The notes beneath the pieces were generated by a model. It had not been told where the DNA came from. It did not search any database and saw only the letters and a program-made list of their open reading frames with translations. Position numbers and translations under genes: made by a program. This document shows, one piece after another, positions 42,061-51,176 of a stretch of DNA of 64,000 bases; within the stretch, counting starts at the first letter, position 1; the number at the start of each line of letters is the position of its first letter. Source of the stretch: Candidatus Gastranaerophilales bacterium (GTDB taxonomy: Bacteria > Cyanobacteriota > Vampirovibrionia > Gastranaerophilales > Gastranaerophilaceae); assembly GCA_944325665.1 (NCBI GenBank), contig CALVAY010000003.1:1-64000 (forward strand). The letters run 5' to 3'.

Positions 42061-42589
42061 CTTCTAAAACTCTTTTCTTTAGTGTATCTTCATCTCTATC
42101 ATTAATGATAAGATAGTCGCTTTTTAAAATCTTATCATCAGGCTTAATTTGAGAATCAATTCTTAACTTAGCATATTCTGAAGTATAGTTATTTCGCTTA
42201 ATCAGACGCTCAAGCCGAAGGTCATATGGTGCGTCAATAAAGATTATTTTGTCAAAATACTTATCAAAACCCGCTTCAAAAAGCAAGGGGATTTCAGCAA
42301 AAACAAGATTAGAAGAGGAATTTTTACCAAAAAAATCAAAAAGCATATCTTTAACTTTTGGGTGAATAATTTCTTCCAACTGCTTAAGTTTTATTTTATC
42401 GGAGAAAACGGTTTTCGCGACTTCCTTTTGATTATTTGTTCCAAAAAGTTCATATATTTCTTTTGAGTTTTTAAAAATAACGCTGCTTGCAATATCGGCT
42501 TCAAATACAGGAAAATCAAGTCCTTTAAGTATAGATACAACACTGGACTTTCCCGATGCGATATTACCCGTAAGTGCAACTTTTAGCAT
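42035..42589 (-). CDS. coaE: Dephospho-CoA kinase
   Basis: 184 residues. Last step of CoA synthesis. P-loop GNIASGKSS (about 8-16), the ADI near residue 33, IPLLFEAGFDKYFD (about 100-115) and DAPYDLRLERLIKRN lid motif are intact. The start has no SD. TAAAAT (minus 42601-42596) ends 6 nt before the ATG. Convergent overlap with speB is 26 nt. Confidence 0.92.
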   Translation of the reverse strand: MLKVALTGNIASGKSSVVSILKGLDFPVFEADIASSVIFKNSKEIYELFGTNNQKEVAKTVFSDKIKLKQLEEIIHPKVKDMLFDFFGKNSSSNLVFAEIPLLFEAGFDKYFDKIIFIDAPYDLRLERLIKRNNYTSEYAKLRIDSQIKPDDKILKSDYLIINDRDEDTLKKRVLEVIKSLELL

Positions 42590-42595
42590 GTCTTT

Positions 42596-42601
42596 ATTTT
42601 A
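42596..42601 (-). promoter_or_regulatory. -10 TAAAAT, leaderless promoter of coaE
   Basis: Minus-strand TAAAAT ending 6 nt before ATG 42589. It lies back to back with a TATAAT at 42616-42621 for the divergent gene. Confidence 0.5.
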
Positions 42602-42615
42602 CTTTAAAAACGTAG

Positions 42616-42644
42616 TATAATCCATTAAGATATTAATGGAGGAG
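42616..42644 (+). promoter_or_regulatory. Promoter and SD-adjacent hairpin of Bax inhibitor-1 gene
   Basis: The -10 TATAAT (42616-42621) is followed by a 7-bp hairpin CCATTAA-GATA-TTAATGG (42622-42639). Its 3' arm enters the SD TGGAGGAG (42637-42644). The hairpin could tune translation. Confidence 0.5.
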
Positions 42645-42649
42645 TAAAA

Positions 42650-43381
42650 ATGACATCAAATCCAATGACTCAAGGTGAAGTGTATAACGGTGCCGTGCTT
42701 GACGGCGAACCTATGACAGTTTCAGGTGCAGTCAACAAAACAATACTTTTGCTTGCCATAACCGCAGTTGTAGGCGCTTACACTTGGGTGCAAGCATTCA
42801 GCGGATATATGGACAAAGTTTCCATGCTTGTTTGGGGTGGCATCATAGCGGGCCTTGTGCTTGCCATAGTCATGCGTTTTAAACCTCAAAACGCTAAAGT
42901 TTTATCAATCGCTTACGCTGCTTGCGAAGGTCTTGCAATAGGCGGTATTTCAGCAATGTATGAGGCACAATTAAGCGGAATTGTAGCAAATGCTGCACTG
43001 GTAACCTTTATTACTCTTTTTGCAATGCTATTTTTATACAAAGCAAACATAATAAGAGCAACCGACAGATTTAGAAGCGTTATTGTAACAGCAACGGTAG
43101 GTATTATGATTTTTTATCTTATAAGTCTTGTCATAAGCTTTTTTAATCCGAACTTTATAGCAATTTGGAACACAGGTATGCTTGGAATAGGCATAAGCCT
43201 TGCGATTTGTGTAGTAGCAGCCCTTAACTTCATTTTAGACTTTGATTTTATCGAGCAGGGTGCGCAAAAAATGGCTCCAAAATACTTTGAATGGTTCGGT
43301 GCTTTTGCGCTTCTTGTAACGATAATCTGGTTATACCTTGAAGTATTAAGACTTCTTGCACAGCTAAGCAGAAACAGATAA
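42650..43381 (+). CDS. Bax inhibitor-1/YccA family membrane protein
   Basis: 243 residues with seven transmembrane helices from about residue 28 to 238. VSGAVNKTILLLAITAVVGAYTW, the FEGAxxG-like CEGLAIGGISAMYE, and the last helix ending WLYLEVLRLL with paired acidic residues are typical of the bacterial Bax1-I group. The family includes pH-sensitive calcium leak channels and protease modulators, but the role in this group is unproven. Strong SD GGAGG. It shares one base with the recJ start (TAATG) and is cotranscribed with it. Confidence 0.85.
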   Translation: MTSNPMTQGEVYNGAVLDGEPMTVSGAVNKTILLLAITAVVGAYTWVQAFSGYMDKVSMLVWGGIIAGLVLAIVMRFKPQNAKVLSIAYAACEGLAIGGISAMYEAQLSGIVANAALVTFITLFAMLFLYKANIIRATDRFRSVIVTATVGIMIFYLISLVISFFNPNFIAIWNTGMLGIGISLAICVVAALNFILDFDFIEQGAQKMAPKYFEWFGAFALLVTIIWLYLEVLRLLAQLSRNR

Positions 43382-45735
43382 TGAACTTTAGACAAATAAA
43401 AGAAAAAGAAATATTTGAACAAAGCGAGGAGATGAAGAAATATCTTTCAAACTCCTTGCTTTGTGATTTGCTTAGCCAAAGAGGGATTTTAAATGTCAAC
43501 GATGCCGAAAAATTCCTAAATAGTGAAAAACAGCCTATAAGCACGCTTGACATATTTACGCAAGGTAAAAAAGCGTCAGAGAGGATAAAAGATGCAATCG
43601 AAAAGCAGGAGAAAATTCTCGTTTGGGGCGATTTTGACGCAGACGGCGTAACCTCTTGCGCACTAATGCACAAAACCTTAAAGGCACTTGGTGCAAATTT
43701 TGAAGTATTCATTCCAAGCAGAGAAAAACACGGGCACGGGCTTAACTCTAAAGAGCTTTTGACGCTAATTGCAAAGCACAAAGTAAAAGTGTTAATCACG
43801 GTTGACTGTGGTATATCTAATATTGCGGAAGTTAAAGTGGCAAAATCCTTTGGGGTAGATGTAATTATAACCGATCACCATAAGGTAGAGGGCGAAATAC
43901 CAAACGCTTTTGCAATTTTAAATCCGCAAGCCCAAGGGTCATTAAAAGAAGAATTAAAACTGGATGAAATACAAGACTATTGCAGACTTGCAGGGGTTGG
44001 AGTAGCATACAAGCTTGCAGTTGATTTATTAGGTCAAAACCACAAGATTTGCGATGAACTAACCGTGCTTGCAACGGTTGGAACAATATCAGATGTTGTT
44101 CCGCTTTTAGGTGAGAACAGAACGCTTGTAACAAAGGGCTTAAAGCTTATAAATAACGGTGTACACACAGGCATTAGAATGCTTTTTGAAGCAAACGGCA
44201 GAAAAAATATTACAAGCACAGACATAGCTTTTATTTTAACACCAAGAATTAACGCCATAGGAAGACTTACAACGCCTGACTTGTCTTTTGACTTTTTAAC
44301 CGAGCAAAACGAAAGCTCGTTGAGCTTTATGCTTGAAAAATTGGACAATTTTAACAAAATAAGACAAGGGCTCTGTGATGAAATTTTTCTTGAAGCCTAT
44401 GATATGGTAAAAAACGACAAAAGCTTTAACAAGCAAAAGGCTATTGTGCTCTACAAAAAGGGTTGGCACATAGGAATAATAGGTATTGTAGCCTCAAAAA
44501 TAATGGAAACGTTTTTAAAGCCTGTTTTTATAATAACCTCGGAAGATGAAAAACTTGCTCGCTGTTCAATTAGAGCACAAGAAGGCTTTAATGTATATGA
44601 AATTTTAAAGAGAAATTCTGAATTATTTGAAGGTTTTGGCGGACACTCTCTTGCGGGCGGTTTTTCGTTTGACCTAGAAAAACACTCGCTTGAAGAAGTT
44701 AAAAACATCATATTAGAAGCCATTGATGAGCTTGGGTATGAATCAAAACAGAGTGAATATCTTTTTGTAGATAAAATTTTAAAGCCGAGCGAAATAAACT
44801 TAAACTTGCTTGAGACAATTTCTCTTCTTGAACCATTTGGGCAAGATAATCCCGCAACAGTTTTCGCACTTAAAGACTTAAATGTTTGTGAGTCCAAATT
44901 TATAGGCAAAAATTCGGATCACTTAAAGTTAATATGCAAAAAAGATAATGAAATTTTTGAGTGTGTAAAATGGAGAGAAAGCGAACTTAGCCTTGAGCAA
45001 GAAAGCGTAATTGATATGGCTTTTGTGCCAAGACTAAATACTTTTGGCGACAGGGAAACCATTCAGCTTGAAATTTGCGATATTTACAGCGAAAAGCTTT
45101 CAAAAAAGACTGAGGCAAAGGTAAAAATATACGACCACAGGCAAAAAACAGGTATTTTAAAGCAAATATCGGACTATCTGAAAGGAAAAGACCAAGATAT
45201 AGCCGTTTGGGCAAAGAACTTAAAAACTACAAATATTTTAAAAAATTATCCGGAAATAGAGAAAAAATATTATGTTGACGGTGAAAAGCCTGACAGTATA
45301 ATGTTTTTTGACTATCCTGCAAGCTACAAAAATTTTGAAGAAATAATCAGCAAAATTAAACCCGCAAAAATACATTTAATGAAAGATGAAAGCGCAAGCA
45401 CCTTAGAGGACACAATTAACACAATCAAAGGTATGGTAAAATTTGCGCACAATCATAAGCAAGGGCAAATTGAAATATCAAAAATGGCTCAAATATGCTC
45501 AGTTAGTGAAGATTTTGTCCAAAAGACCTTGGAAATACTTGAAAATACGGGCATGATAGAGATTTTAGACATTGATGAAATAAAATATTTAAATCCTGTA
45601 AGTATAGACAAGGTTAAATCAGACCCTGATTTTTGTCTGCTTGAAGAAGAGTTTAAAGACATTTCTGAATTTAAAAAACATCTTGCCGAAGATAGCCTCG
45701 ACAAGATGTATGAACTTGTAAATTCCTGCTTATAA
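43381..45735 (+). CDS. recJ: Single-stranded-DNA exonuclease RecJ
   Basis: 784 residues. 5'-3' ssDNA exonuclease of recombination and mismatch repair. DHH-family motifs are WGDFDADGVTSCALM (about 80), TVDCGI and ITDHHKV (about 160-166), and the DHHA1 domain with FGGHSLAGGFSF (about 417-428). The C-terminal OB and extension region (about 560-784) makes it longer than the about 577-residue E. coli enzyme but comparable to Firmicute and cyanobacterial RecJ. It follows the Bax inhibitor gene with a TAATG overlap. Confidence 0.93.
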   Translation: MNFRQIKEKEIFEQSEEMKKYLSNSLLCDLLSQRGILNVNDAEKFLNSEKQPISTLDIFTQGKKASERIKDAIEKQEKILVWGDFDADGVTSCALMHKTLKALGANFEVFIPSREKHGHGLNSKELLTLIAKHKVKVLITVDCGISNIAEVKVAKSFGVDVIITDHHKVEGEIPNAFAILNPQAQGSLKEELKLDEIQDYCRLAGVGVAYKLAVDLLGQNHKICDELTVLATVGTISDVVPLLGENRTLVTKGLKLINNGVHTGIRMLFEANGRKNITSTDIAFILTPRINAIGRLTTPDLSFDFLTEQNESSLSFMLEKLDNFNKIRQGLCDEIFLEAYDMVKNDKSFNKQKAIVLYKKGWHIGIIGIVASKIMETFLKPVFIITSEDEKLARCSIRAQEGFNVYEILKRNSELFEGFGGHSLAGGFSFDLEKHSLEEVKNIILEAIDELGYESKQSEYLFVDKILKPSEINLNLLETISLLEPFGQDNPATVFALKDLNVCESKFIGKNSDHLKLICKKDNEIFECVKWRESELSLEQESVIDMAFVPRLNTFGDRETIQLEICDIYSEKLSKKTEAKVKIYDHRQKTGILKQISDYLKGKDQDIAVWAKNLKTTNILKNYPEIEKKYYVDGEKPDSIMFFDYPASYKNFEEIISKIKPAKIHLMKDESASTLEDTINTIKGMVKFAHNHKQGQIEISKMAQICSVSEDFVQKTLEILENTGMIEILDIDEIKYLNPVSIDKVKSDPDFCLLEEEFKDISEFKKHLAEDSLDKMYELVNSCL

Positions 45736-45737
45736 GC

Positions 45738-46151
45738 TTATTTGCTTTCAGTTTGGAAATTAGAGTTAATGTATTTTTTTGATTTTTCAATGTTTTTTAA
45801 TTTTTTCTTAGTAACATTAACACATTTTTGAAGCTCTTTTACTTCTGCTTTTGCTTGCTCGCTTCTAACTTTTGCAGCGCTAAGTTGAGAATTATAGTTA
45901 ATCAACTGTTCTCTGATTTCAGCGGATGCGTCATCAAGATTTGTTATAGCCTTTTTAAAGCTTTCTTCTTGAATAGAAGATGTGGTCGTTTTCTCAACAC
46001 TTCCACTTTGAGAAGATGTTTGCGAAACAGGCTCTAAATCAACTTTTTGAATTTCTTCAACAGTATCTAATGAAGCAAAAACAGCTTCTTGAGCAAAGCT
46101 TGCACTTGTTAATAAAAAGGCAACGGATAATGCCATAATCATTTTTTTCAT
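45738..46151 (-). CDS. Exported coiled-coil protein
   Basis: About 137 residues. The start is ATG 46151 (SD AGGAG), giving a signal peptide KKMIMALSVAFLLTSASFA cleaved before QEAV. A Ser/Thr-rich linker (about 45-65) leads to a coiled coil (about 70-125, LINYNSQLSAAKVRSEQAKA). One Cys lies in the coil. It is probably periplasmic. No family recognised. It converges on recJ with a 2-nt gap. Confidence 0.7.
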   Translation of the reverse strand: MKKMIMALSVAFLLTSASFAQEAVFASLDTVEEIQKVDLEPVSQTSSQSGSVEKTTTSSIQEESFKKAITNLDDASAEIREQLINYNSQLSAAKVRSEQAKAEVKELQKCVNVTKKKLKNIEKSKKYINSNFQTESK

Positions 46152-46236
46152 ACAAAATCTCCTACTATTATTCTCCATTTTATCCGTATAAAAGAGACAC
46201 CGCAATAAAAATAAGAAAAAATCAACCAAATAAACT

Positions 46237-46260
46237 AAAGCACCTATTTCTAGGTGCTTT
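46237..46260 (-). terminator. Terminator downstream of ferredoxin
   Basis: A 10-bp stem AAAGCACCTA/TAGGTGCTTT with a 4-nt loop. It ends 8 nt after the ferredoxin stop. On the minus strand it is followed by AGTTTATTTGG, a modest T tract. Confidence 0.7.
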
Positions 46261-46268
46261 TTATAAAA

Positions 46269-46451
46269 TTAAATATCTTCAACCCATATCGCATTAACGG
46301 GACAAATTAATGCTGCATCAATACAGTCTTGCTCATTGCCCGGTATCTTTGAAGAATCAACATGAGCAGTTGAATCAATGTGAAAAACATCAGGGTTAAT
46401 AGCTTCGCAAGCTCCACAGCCTGTGCAACCATCCATTATGGTAACAATCAT
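46269..46451 (-). CDS. Single-cluster [4Fe-4S] ferredoxin
   Basis: 60 residues. Low-potential electron carrier with CTGCGAC (Cys9, Cys12, Cys15) and Cys50-Pro as cluster ligands. Cys43 may form a disulfide-type fifth Cys seen in some monocluster ferredoxins. It could serve the radical SAM enzymes nearby, though no specific link is visible. SD AAGGAG 5 nt upstream. Confidence 0.9.
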   Translation of the reverse strand: MIVTIMDGCTGCGACEAINPDVFHIDSTAHVDSSKIPGNEQDCIDAALICPVNAIWVEDI

Positions 46452-46510
46452 TTTAATCTCCTTGTAAACTAATTCACAAATATATTAAAATGATATTTAC
46501 ATATATTGTA

Positions 46511-46840
46511 TTACCCAATCGGGCATAAATCAAGGCGATTTAAATACCTATGACACTGTTTTTCTCGCGAATAGCCGAGCATAATACCCAAAATAAAGTC
46601 TTCTTGAGGCGTAAGATTACATAAGTCCTTATCTTTAAATGTAGAGATAATATCAATACAACATTTTTCACCAAAGAAAAGGTTGACCTTACCTTCGATT
46701 TTTTGAGTACAGTGCGAAAAACCCGCTTTTTTTATTTTTTCTATTGCACAATCAACATCTTGCTCAAGCAAAGTAACAAGAGCTAAGAGCTTTGAGCCTT
46801 TTTTAATTTCATATATATAAGTGCTTACTAAATTATCCAT
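46511..46840 (-). CDS. DUF2023 family protein
   Basis: 109 residues, soluble. YIYEIKKGSKLLALVTL at the N terminus, KVNLFFGEKCCIDII in the middle and LTPQEDFILGIMLGYSREKQC at the end match my memory of the DUF2023 pattern, a small family often encoded beside flavodoxin or ferredoxin genes. Six cysteines include an adjacent pair. SD AAGGAG. It precedes the ferredoxin by 59 nt on the same strand, so the two may be functionally linked. Confidence 0.68.
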   Translation of the reverse strand: MDNLVSTYIYEIKKGSKLLALVTLLEQDVDCAIEKIKKAGFSHCTQKIEGKVNLFFGEKCCIDIISTFKDKDLCNLTPQEDFILGIMLGYSREKQCHRYLNRLDLCPIG

Positions 46841-46883
46841 ACAACTCTCCTTAAAAAATCGACGAAATAATTTTTTAAAAGTT

Positions 46884-48281
46884 TCACTTTCTTTTAAAAA
46901 TTTTTAAAGCAACTCTTGAATAATTTACAAACTGCTTTAGCGAGCGGATTTTAAAGAGCATTTTAATGACATAAGAAAATCGCAAGTAGTAACTTCTGAC
47001 CATTTTTTTGTGATACTCAAAAACCTCATCACAGGTGAGATTGTGGGTATTAACACAAGGATAATAATAAGGCTTGGAATAATTTAATACACCTAAATAA
47101 TTATTTTCTATGTAACTGTAAAAATCAGTTCCCAAAAGCGGTGTAGCGGTATAGAAGCTAACAAAATCTGTATTTAATTTCTTTGCAAAAAGGAGAGTTT
47201 CTTCAAGCGTGCTCTTTGTTTCCCACGGCAGCCCGATTACGTAGTAGGCATAAATTGCGATGCCCAGTTTTTTAAAGAGCTTAACGGATTTTTCCACTTG
47301 TGAAAGGGTGATTTTCTTACCCATTTTATCGAGCATTTCCTGAGAACCGCTTTCTATACCCATTGAAACAAGGGTGCATCCGGCTTTTTTCATTAGTTTT
47401 ACCGTGTCAAAATCAACAGTATCAGCTCTTGTGTTGGTTGAAAAGGTGATTTTTAAGCCGCTTGAAATAATTTCATTGCAAAGTTCTTTGACCCAATCAT
47501 TATCAAGGTTAAAAATATCTGACCAAAAAACAAAGTTTTTTATTCCGTATTTTTCAACACAAAGCTTAATTTCACCGACAATATTTTTCGGACTTCGATG
47601 CCTTACTATCCTTCCGTTAATTGGTGTTGCAAGGCAAAAGAAACAATGATAAGGGCACCCTCTTGAAACTTTGATAATAGTTTGTTTTTCGCCAGTATCG
47701 GGACGAAAATACAAAGAGTTATCAATAATATCTCTATCAGGATATGGAAGCTCGTCTAAATTTTCGTTAAAAGGACGACGCTGAGTCTGAATAATTTCAA
47801 AACCGCGTCTGAATGCAATTCCTTGAATATCTTCCAACTTTTTATTTTTTAATATTTCATCAAAAGTAATTTCCGCTTCAGAACATATTGCAATATCAAT
47901 AAAATCGTGAGTTTCAAGAACCTCTTGCGGCATAAAGTGAAAATGTGCGCCTTTTGCAATGGTTAAAATATTAGGATTAACAACCTTTACTATACGAAGT
48001 GTTTCTATATCGCTCTCAAGAGTTGGCGTTGTAACATTAACAAGTACAATATCAGGTTTAAATTCCTTTAAGTCATCCTCAAAGTCCTTATAAGTTTGAG
48101 CTTTTAAGCTGTAATCTTTGAGCATAACCTCGCAGGAATTATTTTTTGCAATTGAAGATAAATACATTAAATCCATAGGAGGAAGAGGGGGGATAAGAAA
48201 AAGGTCATCAAGCGGTTGCTGACAACGCTCTTCCCTGTTCATAATTTTTGAGGGCGGATACACCAAAAAAACTTTTTTCAT
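46884..48281 (-). CDS. B12-binding radical SAM protein
   Basis: 465 residues. The N-terminal Rossmann-like cobalamin-binding domain (about 1-145; VFLVYPPSK, KPDIVLVNVTTPTLESDI) is followed by the radical SAM core with CPYHCFFC (about 207-214), IESGSQEMLDKMGK and YVIGLPWETKSTLEET. This is the layout of the class B methylase/HpnJ/BchE superfamily. The substrate is unknown, possibly a lipid or cofactor. SD AAGGGGG. It follows the SDR gene by 1 nt, so the two form an operon. Confidence 0.88.
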   Translation of the reverse strand: MKKVFLVYPPSKIMNREERCQQPLDDLFLIPPLPPMDLMYLSSIAKNNSCEVMLKDYSLKAQTYKDFEDDLKEFKPDIVLVNVTTPTLESDIETLRIVKVVNPNILTIAKGAHFHFMPQEVLETHDFIDIAICSEAEITFDEILKNKKLEDIQGIAFRRGFEIIQTQRRPFNENLDELPYPDRDIIDNSLYFRPDTGEKQTIIKVSRGCPYHCFFCLATPINGRIVRHRSPKNIVGEIKLCVEKYGIKNFVFWSDIFNLDNDWVKELCNEIISSGLKITFSTNTRADTVDFDTVKLMKKAGCTLVSMGIESGSQEMLDKMGKKITLSQVEKSVKLFKKLGIAIYAYYVIGLPWETKSTLEETLLFAKKLNTDFVSFYTATPLLGTDFYSYIENNYLGVLNYSKPYYYPCVNTHNLTCDEVFEYHKKMVRSYYLRFSYVIKMLFKIRSLKQFVNYSRVALKIFKRK

Positions 48282-48282
48282 T

Positions 48283-49095
48283 TTACCCCCTTGTCCTAAA
48301 CTTCAATAGCAAACGAATTAAACTGTCGAATAAGCCTTGAGGCAAGAGTTTAGTTAATATCGAAACAAAAATGCTGTCAAAACCAACATTTATAACAGGT
48401 TTTGGGTTTTTACTCTTAACTGCCTTATAAATTGCTTTTGCAACAACCTTTGGCGAAGTACCGTTATGTGCATTTTTTTTAGCATTTTTTAGTAAAAATT
48501 CACCTGATTTTTGATACTTATTATTTTCAAAATTTTTAAAATTCTTCTCGTTACCTTTAATGCTTTCATCCCAAAATTTTGTTTTAATAACCCCCGGACG
48601 AATACTAACGTATTTTATACCCGTTTCAAGAGAAAATGCCCTAAGCAAAACATCTGACGCAGCTTTAGACAGGCAATAGGGTGAGATAAAGGGAAAAATA
48701 CCGTATGAGGCAACAGAGCTGACATTAATTAACTTTCCGCCTTTTTTAATGAGTTTAGAAAAAGTCTTTATAACCCTAAGCAAACCAAATAAATTTACAT
48801 CAAGCTGTTTTTTAAGTTCATCATCGGATAAAAACTCAACAGGAGAGCAGACAACAATACCTGCAAAGTTTATAATTGCATCGAACTCAATATCTTTAAT
48901 TTCATTATAAAGTCTATCAAAAGAGGCGCAATCAACTACATCAAGATATTTAATACAAAGTCCGTCCTTTTGCTCTAAGTTATCTTTTCTTGAGGTAAGA
49001 TAGACAAAATACCCATTTTTTAAAAGCAGTTCAATACTTTCTTGAGCAATTTGAGAAGAACCCGCAATAACAAGTACGTTTTTATTATTATCCAT
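48283..49095 (-). CDS. Short-chain dehydrogenase/reductase
   Basis: 270 residues. Rossmann fold with NAD(P) motif AGSSQIAQ (a relaxed form of TGxxxGIG), NFAG (about residues 75-78), catalytic Ser in NVSSVASYG and YCLSK (Tyr-x3-Lys, about 140). A C-terminal hydrophobic segment (about 245-265) might contact membrane. It is probably a lipid or polyketide-type keto-reductase, with the substrate unknown. Promoter TGT-TATAAA with a 6-nt gap. Operon with the radical SAM gene. Confidence 0.85.
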   Translation of the reverse strand: MDNNKNVLVIAGSSQIAQESIELLLKNGYFVYLTSRKDNLEQKDGLCIKYLDVVDCASFDRLYNEIKDIEFDAIINFAGIVVCSPVEFLSDDELKKQLDVNLFGLLRVIKTFSKLIKKGGKLINVSSVASYGIFPFISPYCLSKAASDVLLRAFSLETGIKYVSIRPGVIKTKFWDESIKGNEKNFKNFENNKYQKSGEFLLKNAKKNAHNGTSPKVVAKAIYKAVKSKNPKPVINVGFDSIFVSILTKLLPQGLFDSLIRLLLKFRTRG

Positions 49096-49101
49096 AAGTT
49101 A

Positions 49102-49110
49102 TTTATAACA
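49102..49110 (-). promoter_or_regulatory. TGT-TATAAA extended -10, leaderless promoter of SDR gene
   Basis: Minus strand TGT-TATAAA (-10 at 49107-49102), 6 nt, then ATG 49095. No SD. It has the same nine bases as the promoter at 7508-7516. Confidence 0.6.
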
Positions 49111-49162
49111 TATTTAAGAAGAAAAAAGCAAAGCTTAACATTTTGACCAAAGGCAATTTATA

Positions 49163-49171
49163 TGCTAAAAA
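49163..49171 (+). promoter_or_regulatory. TGC-TAAAAA -10, leaderless promoter
   Basis: TGC-TAAAAA (-10 at 49166-49171), 6 nt, then ATG 49178. No SD. Weaker -10 than the others. Confidence 0.45.
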
Positions 49172-49177
49172 TAAGAT

Positions 49178-50116
49178 ATGTACGAAAATTTAGACATAGT
49201 TACAATCGGTGAAGGTTTAGTTGAATTAAGTACAAACACGTCATTAAAATTTGCCCAAATTTTTGACAAATATTATGGCGGAGATTCCTTGTGCTGCGCT
49301 ATTGCTGCATTGAGGTCCGGCTCGACAGCAGGTTATATAACAAAACTTGCTAACGATAATTTTTGCGAGTATCTTTTAGACGCTTGGGATTCAGAAGGCT
49401 TGGATACTTCACAAATTAAACTTACAAACGGACAAAACGGTCTATATTTTGTCGCAAAAAAAGAGGACAAAAGTGAGTTTGTATTTTACAGAAGAAAAAC
49501 TGCGGCAATGAGCCTTGGCATTAATGATATAAATTTTGAATACATAAAAAATGCAAAATGTGTTTATGCAACAGGCTTTGTACAATCACTTTCTCTTAGT
49601 GTAAGAGAGGTTGTAAGAGAAATTTTTAAATTTGCCAAACAAAACGACATTTTGGTTGCTTACGACCCCAACTATTCGGATAAAATATCTACCCCCGAGG
49701 AAGCTAGAGAGTATTTTGATGAAATAAGCGAGTATATAGATATTATTTTTATGAATACAAAGTCAGATTCGCAAGCATTATTTGAAACACAAAGCATAGA
49801 TAAAATTCAAGCAATGTTGGTGGATAACGGCATATCTACATCTGTTATAAGAGAACATAAAAACGGAATACATGTTCTTAGTTTAGGTAATAAAAACTTT
49901 ATACCATACATTAAAACAAGTATTATTGATTCAACAGGCTGGGAAGCAGCCTATAACGGCGGATTTTTGAATTATTTCCTAAAGGGCTACGATTCACTAA
50001 AGTCAGCCAAGCTTGCAAACTCACTCTCAATTTTACAAATAAGAGGAGTGGGCGCAATAAAATCAATACCCAAAAAATGTGAGATAGAAAAATTATACAG
50101 CGAGATTTATGAGTAA
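49178..50116 (+). CDS. PfkB-family sugar kinase homologue with altered catalytic site
   Basis: 312 residues with the ribokinase/PfkB layout: VTIGEGLVEL opening, substrate-region GGDSLCCAIAALRSG and a C-terminal signature region. At the family signature DTxGAGD, the sequence here is DSTGWEAAYNGGF: GAGD is replaced by GWEA, removing the catalytic aspartate. It is either a pseudokinase or an enzyme with a different mechanism. No substrate can be assigned. It overlaps csaB by 8 nt and so is coupled to it. Confidence 0.75.
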   Translation: MYENLDIVTIGEGLVELSTNTSLKFAQIFDKYYGGDSLCCAIAALRSGSTAGYITKLANDNFCEYLLDAWDSEGLDTSQIKLTNGQNGLYFVAKKEDKSEFVFYRRKTAAMSLGINDINFEYIKNAKCVYATGFVQSLSLSVREVVREIFKFAKQNDILVAYDPNYSDKISTPEEAREYFDEISEYIDIIFMNTKSDSQALFETQSIDKIQAMLVDNGISTSVIREHKNGIHVLSLGNKNFIPYIKTSIIDSTGWEAAYNGGFLNYFLKGYDSLKSAKLANSLSILQIRGVGAIKSIPKKCEIEKLYSEIYE

Positions 50117-51131
50117 AAAAGCACTAGTATCAGGATATATCGGTTTTTCAAATTTTGGCGATGATGTAATTTTTGCAATTTTAACAAGACACCTTAGAGC
50201 AAAAGGAGTTGAAGTTAAAGCATTGTCCGCCAATCCAAAAGCAACAAAAGAAGAATTTAAAGTGGATGCTTATAACTATAAAAATCCCATACAAATCATA
50301 AAAGCAATTCTTGAGTGTGATTATCTTATAAGCGGTGGGGGCAGTCTTCTTCAGAATACAACCAGCAACAAAAGTTTAATTTACTACATTGCAATAATCA
50401 TTTTGGCAAAACTGTTCTCAAAAAAGGTAATAATTTTTGCACAGGGGATAGGTCCGATATACGGTAATTTTTGGCAATCATTGGTAAAATTTACTCTTTC
50501 AATTTGCGATTTGGTAACGCTTAGAGATAAATATTCTTATAAGTTATTGGGAAAATGGAAAATAAAATCAAACTTGGTGTATGACCCTGCTTGGGATATA
50601 CCGCTTAACGTAAAAGAAAACAGAGGTTACGTTGGCGTTCAGTTGCGCTCATACAGCCATATGCATGAGGATTTTATTAAAACTCTTGCAAAATATATAG
50701 GAATATACTTTTCGGACAGAACAGTTTTAATACTACCTTTCCAAAAAACGCAAGACGGCGAAATTTGTTACAGGTTTGAAAGAGAGCTCAAAACACAATA
50801 CCCCAAAATGAGAACGGAGCTTATGGGGAATACTAAAATTAAATCAATTATTGAAAATTTCGCCAATATAGATTACCTTTTTGCAATGCGTTTTCACGCT
50901 TGCCTTTTAGGGCTTAAATACGGCGCAAGAGTTATGGCATTATCTTATGATATAAAAATTGAAAACCTGGCTAAAGATTTTGAACTGCAATGCATAAACG
51001 TTGCTGAAATACCGAGCGACTACAACGAAACATTCAGGCGCTATATAGAATTTAAAGAACATAAAGAAATCACGCAAAAAAGAAGTACGACATTTGACTG
51101 GAGCGTAATAGATAAATTTATTTTAAGTTAA
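50109..51131 (+). CDS. csaB: Polysaccharide pyruvyl transferase
   Basis: 340 residues. Transfers pyruvate ketals from PEP to cell-surface polysaccharide, used in S-layer anchoring in other bacteria. GYIGFSNFGDDVI opening, SGGGSLLQNTTS (about 75-87), FAQGIGPI and the late MRFHACLLGLKYGARV motif match CsaB. No signal peptide; it would act in the cytoplasm. It is translationally coupled to the degenerate PfkB gene. Confidence 0.85.
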   Translation: MSKKALVSGYIGFSNFGDDVIFAILTRHLRAKGVEVKALSANPKATKEEFKVDAYNYKNPIQIIKAILECDYLISGGGSLLQNTTSNKSLIYYIAIIILAKLFSKKVIIFAQGIGPIYGNFWQSLVKFTLSICDLVTLRDKYSYKLLGKWKIKSNLVYDPAWDIPLNVKENRGYVGVQLRSYSHMHEDFIKTLAKYIGIYFSDRTVLILPFQKTQDGEICYRFERELKTQYPKMRTELMGNTKIKSIIENFANIDYLFAMRFHACLLGLKYGARVMALSYDIKIENLAKDFELQCINVAEIPSDYNETFRRYIEFKEHKEITQKRSTTFDWSVIDKFILS

Positions 51132-51176
51132 AATTTTTGTCGTATAATGTAATAACTAAACTAGATTGAGGCAGAT

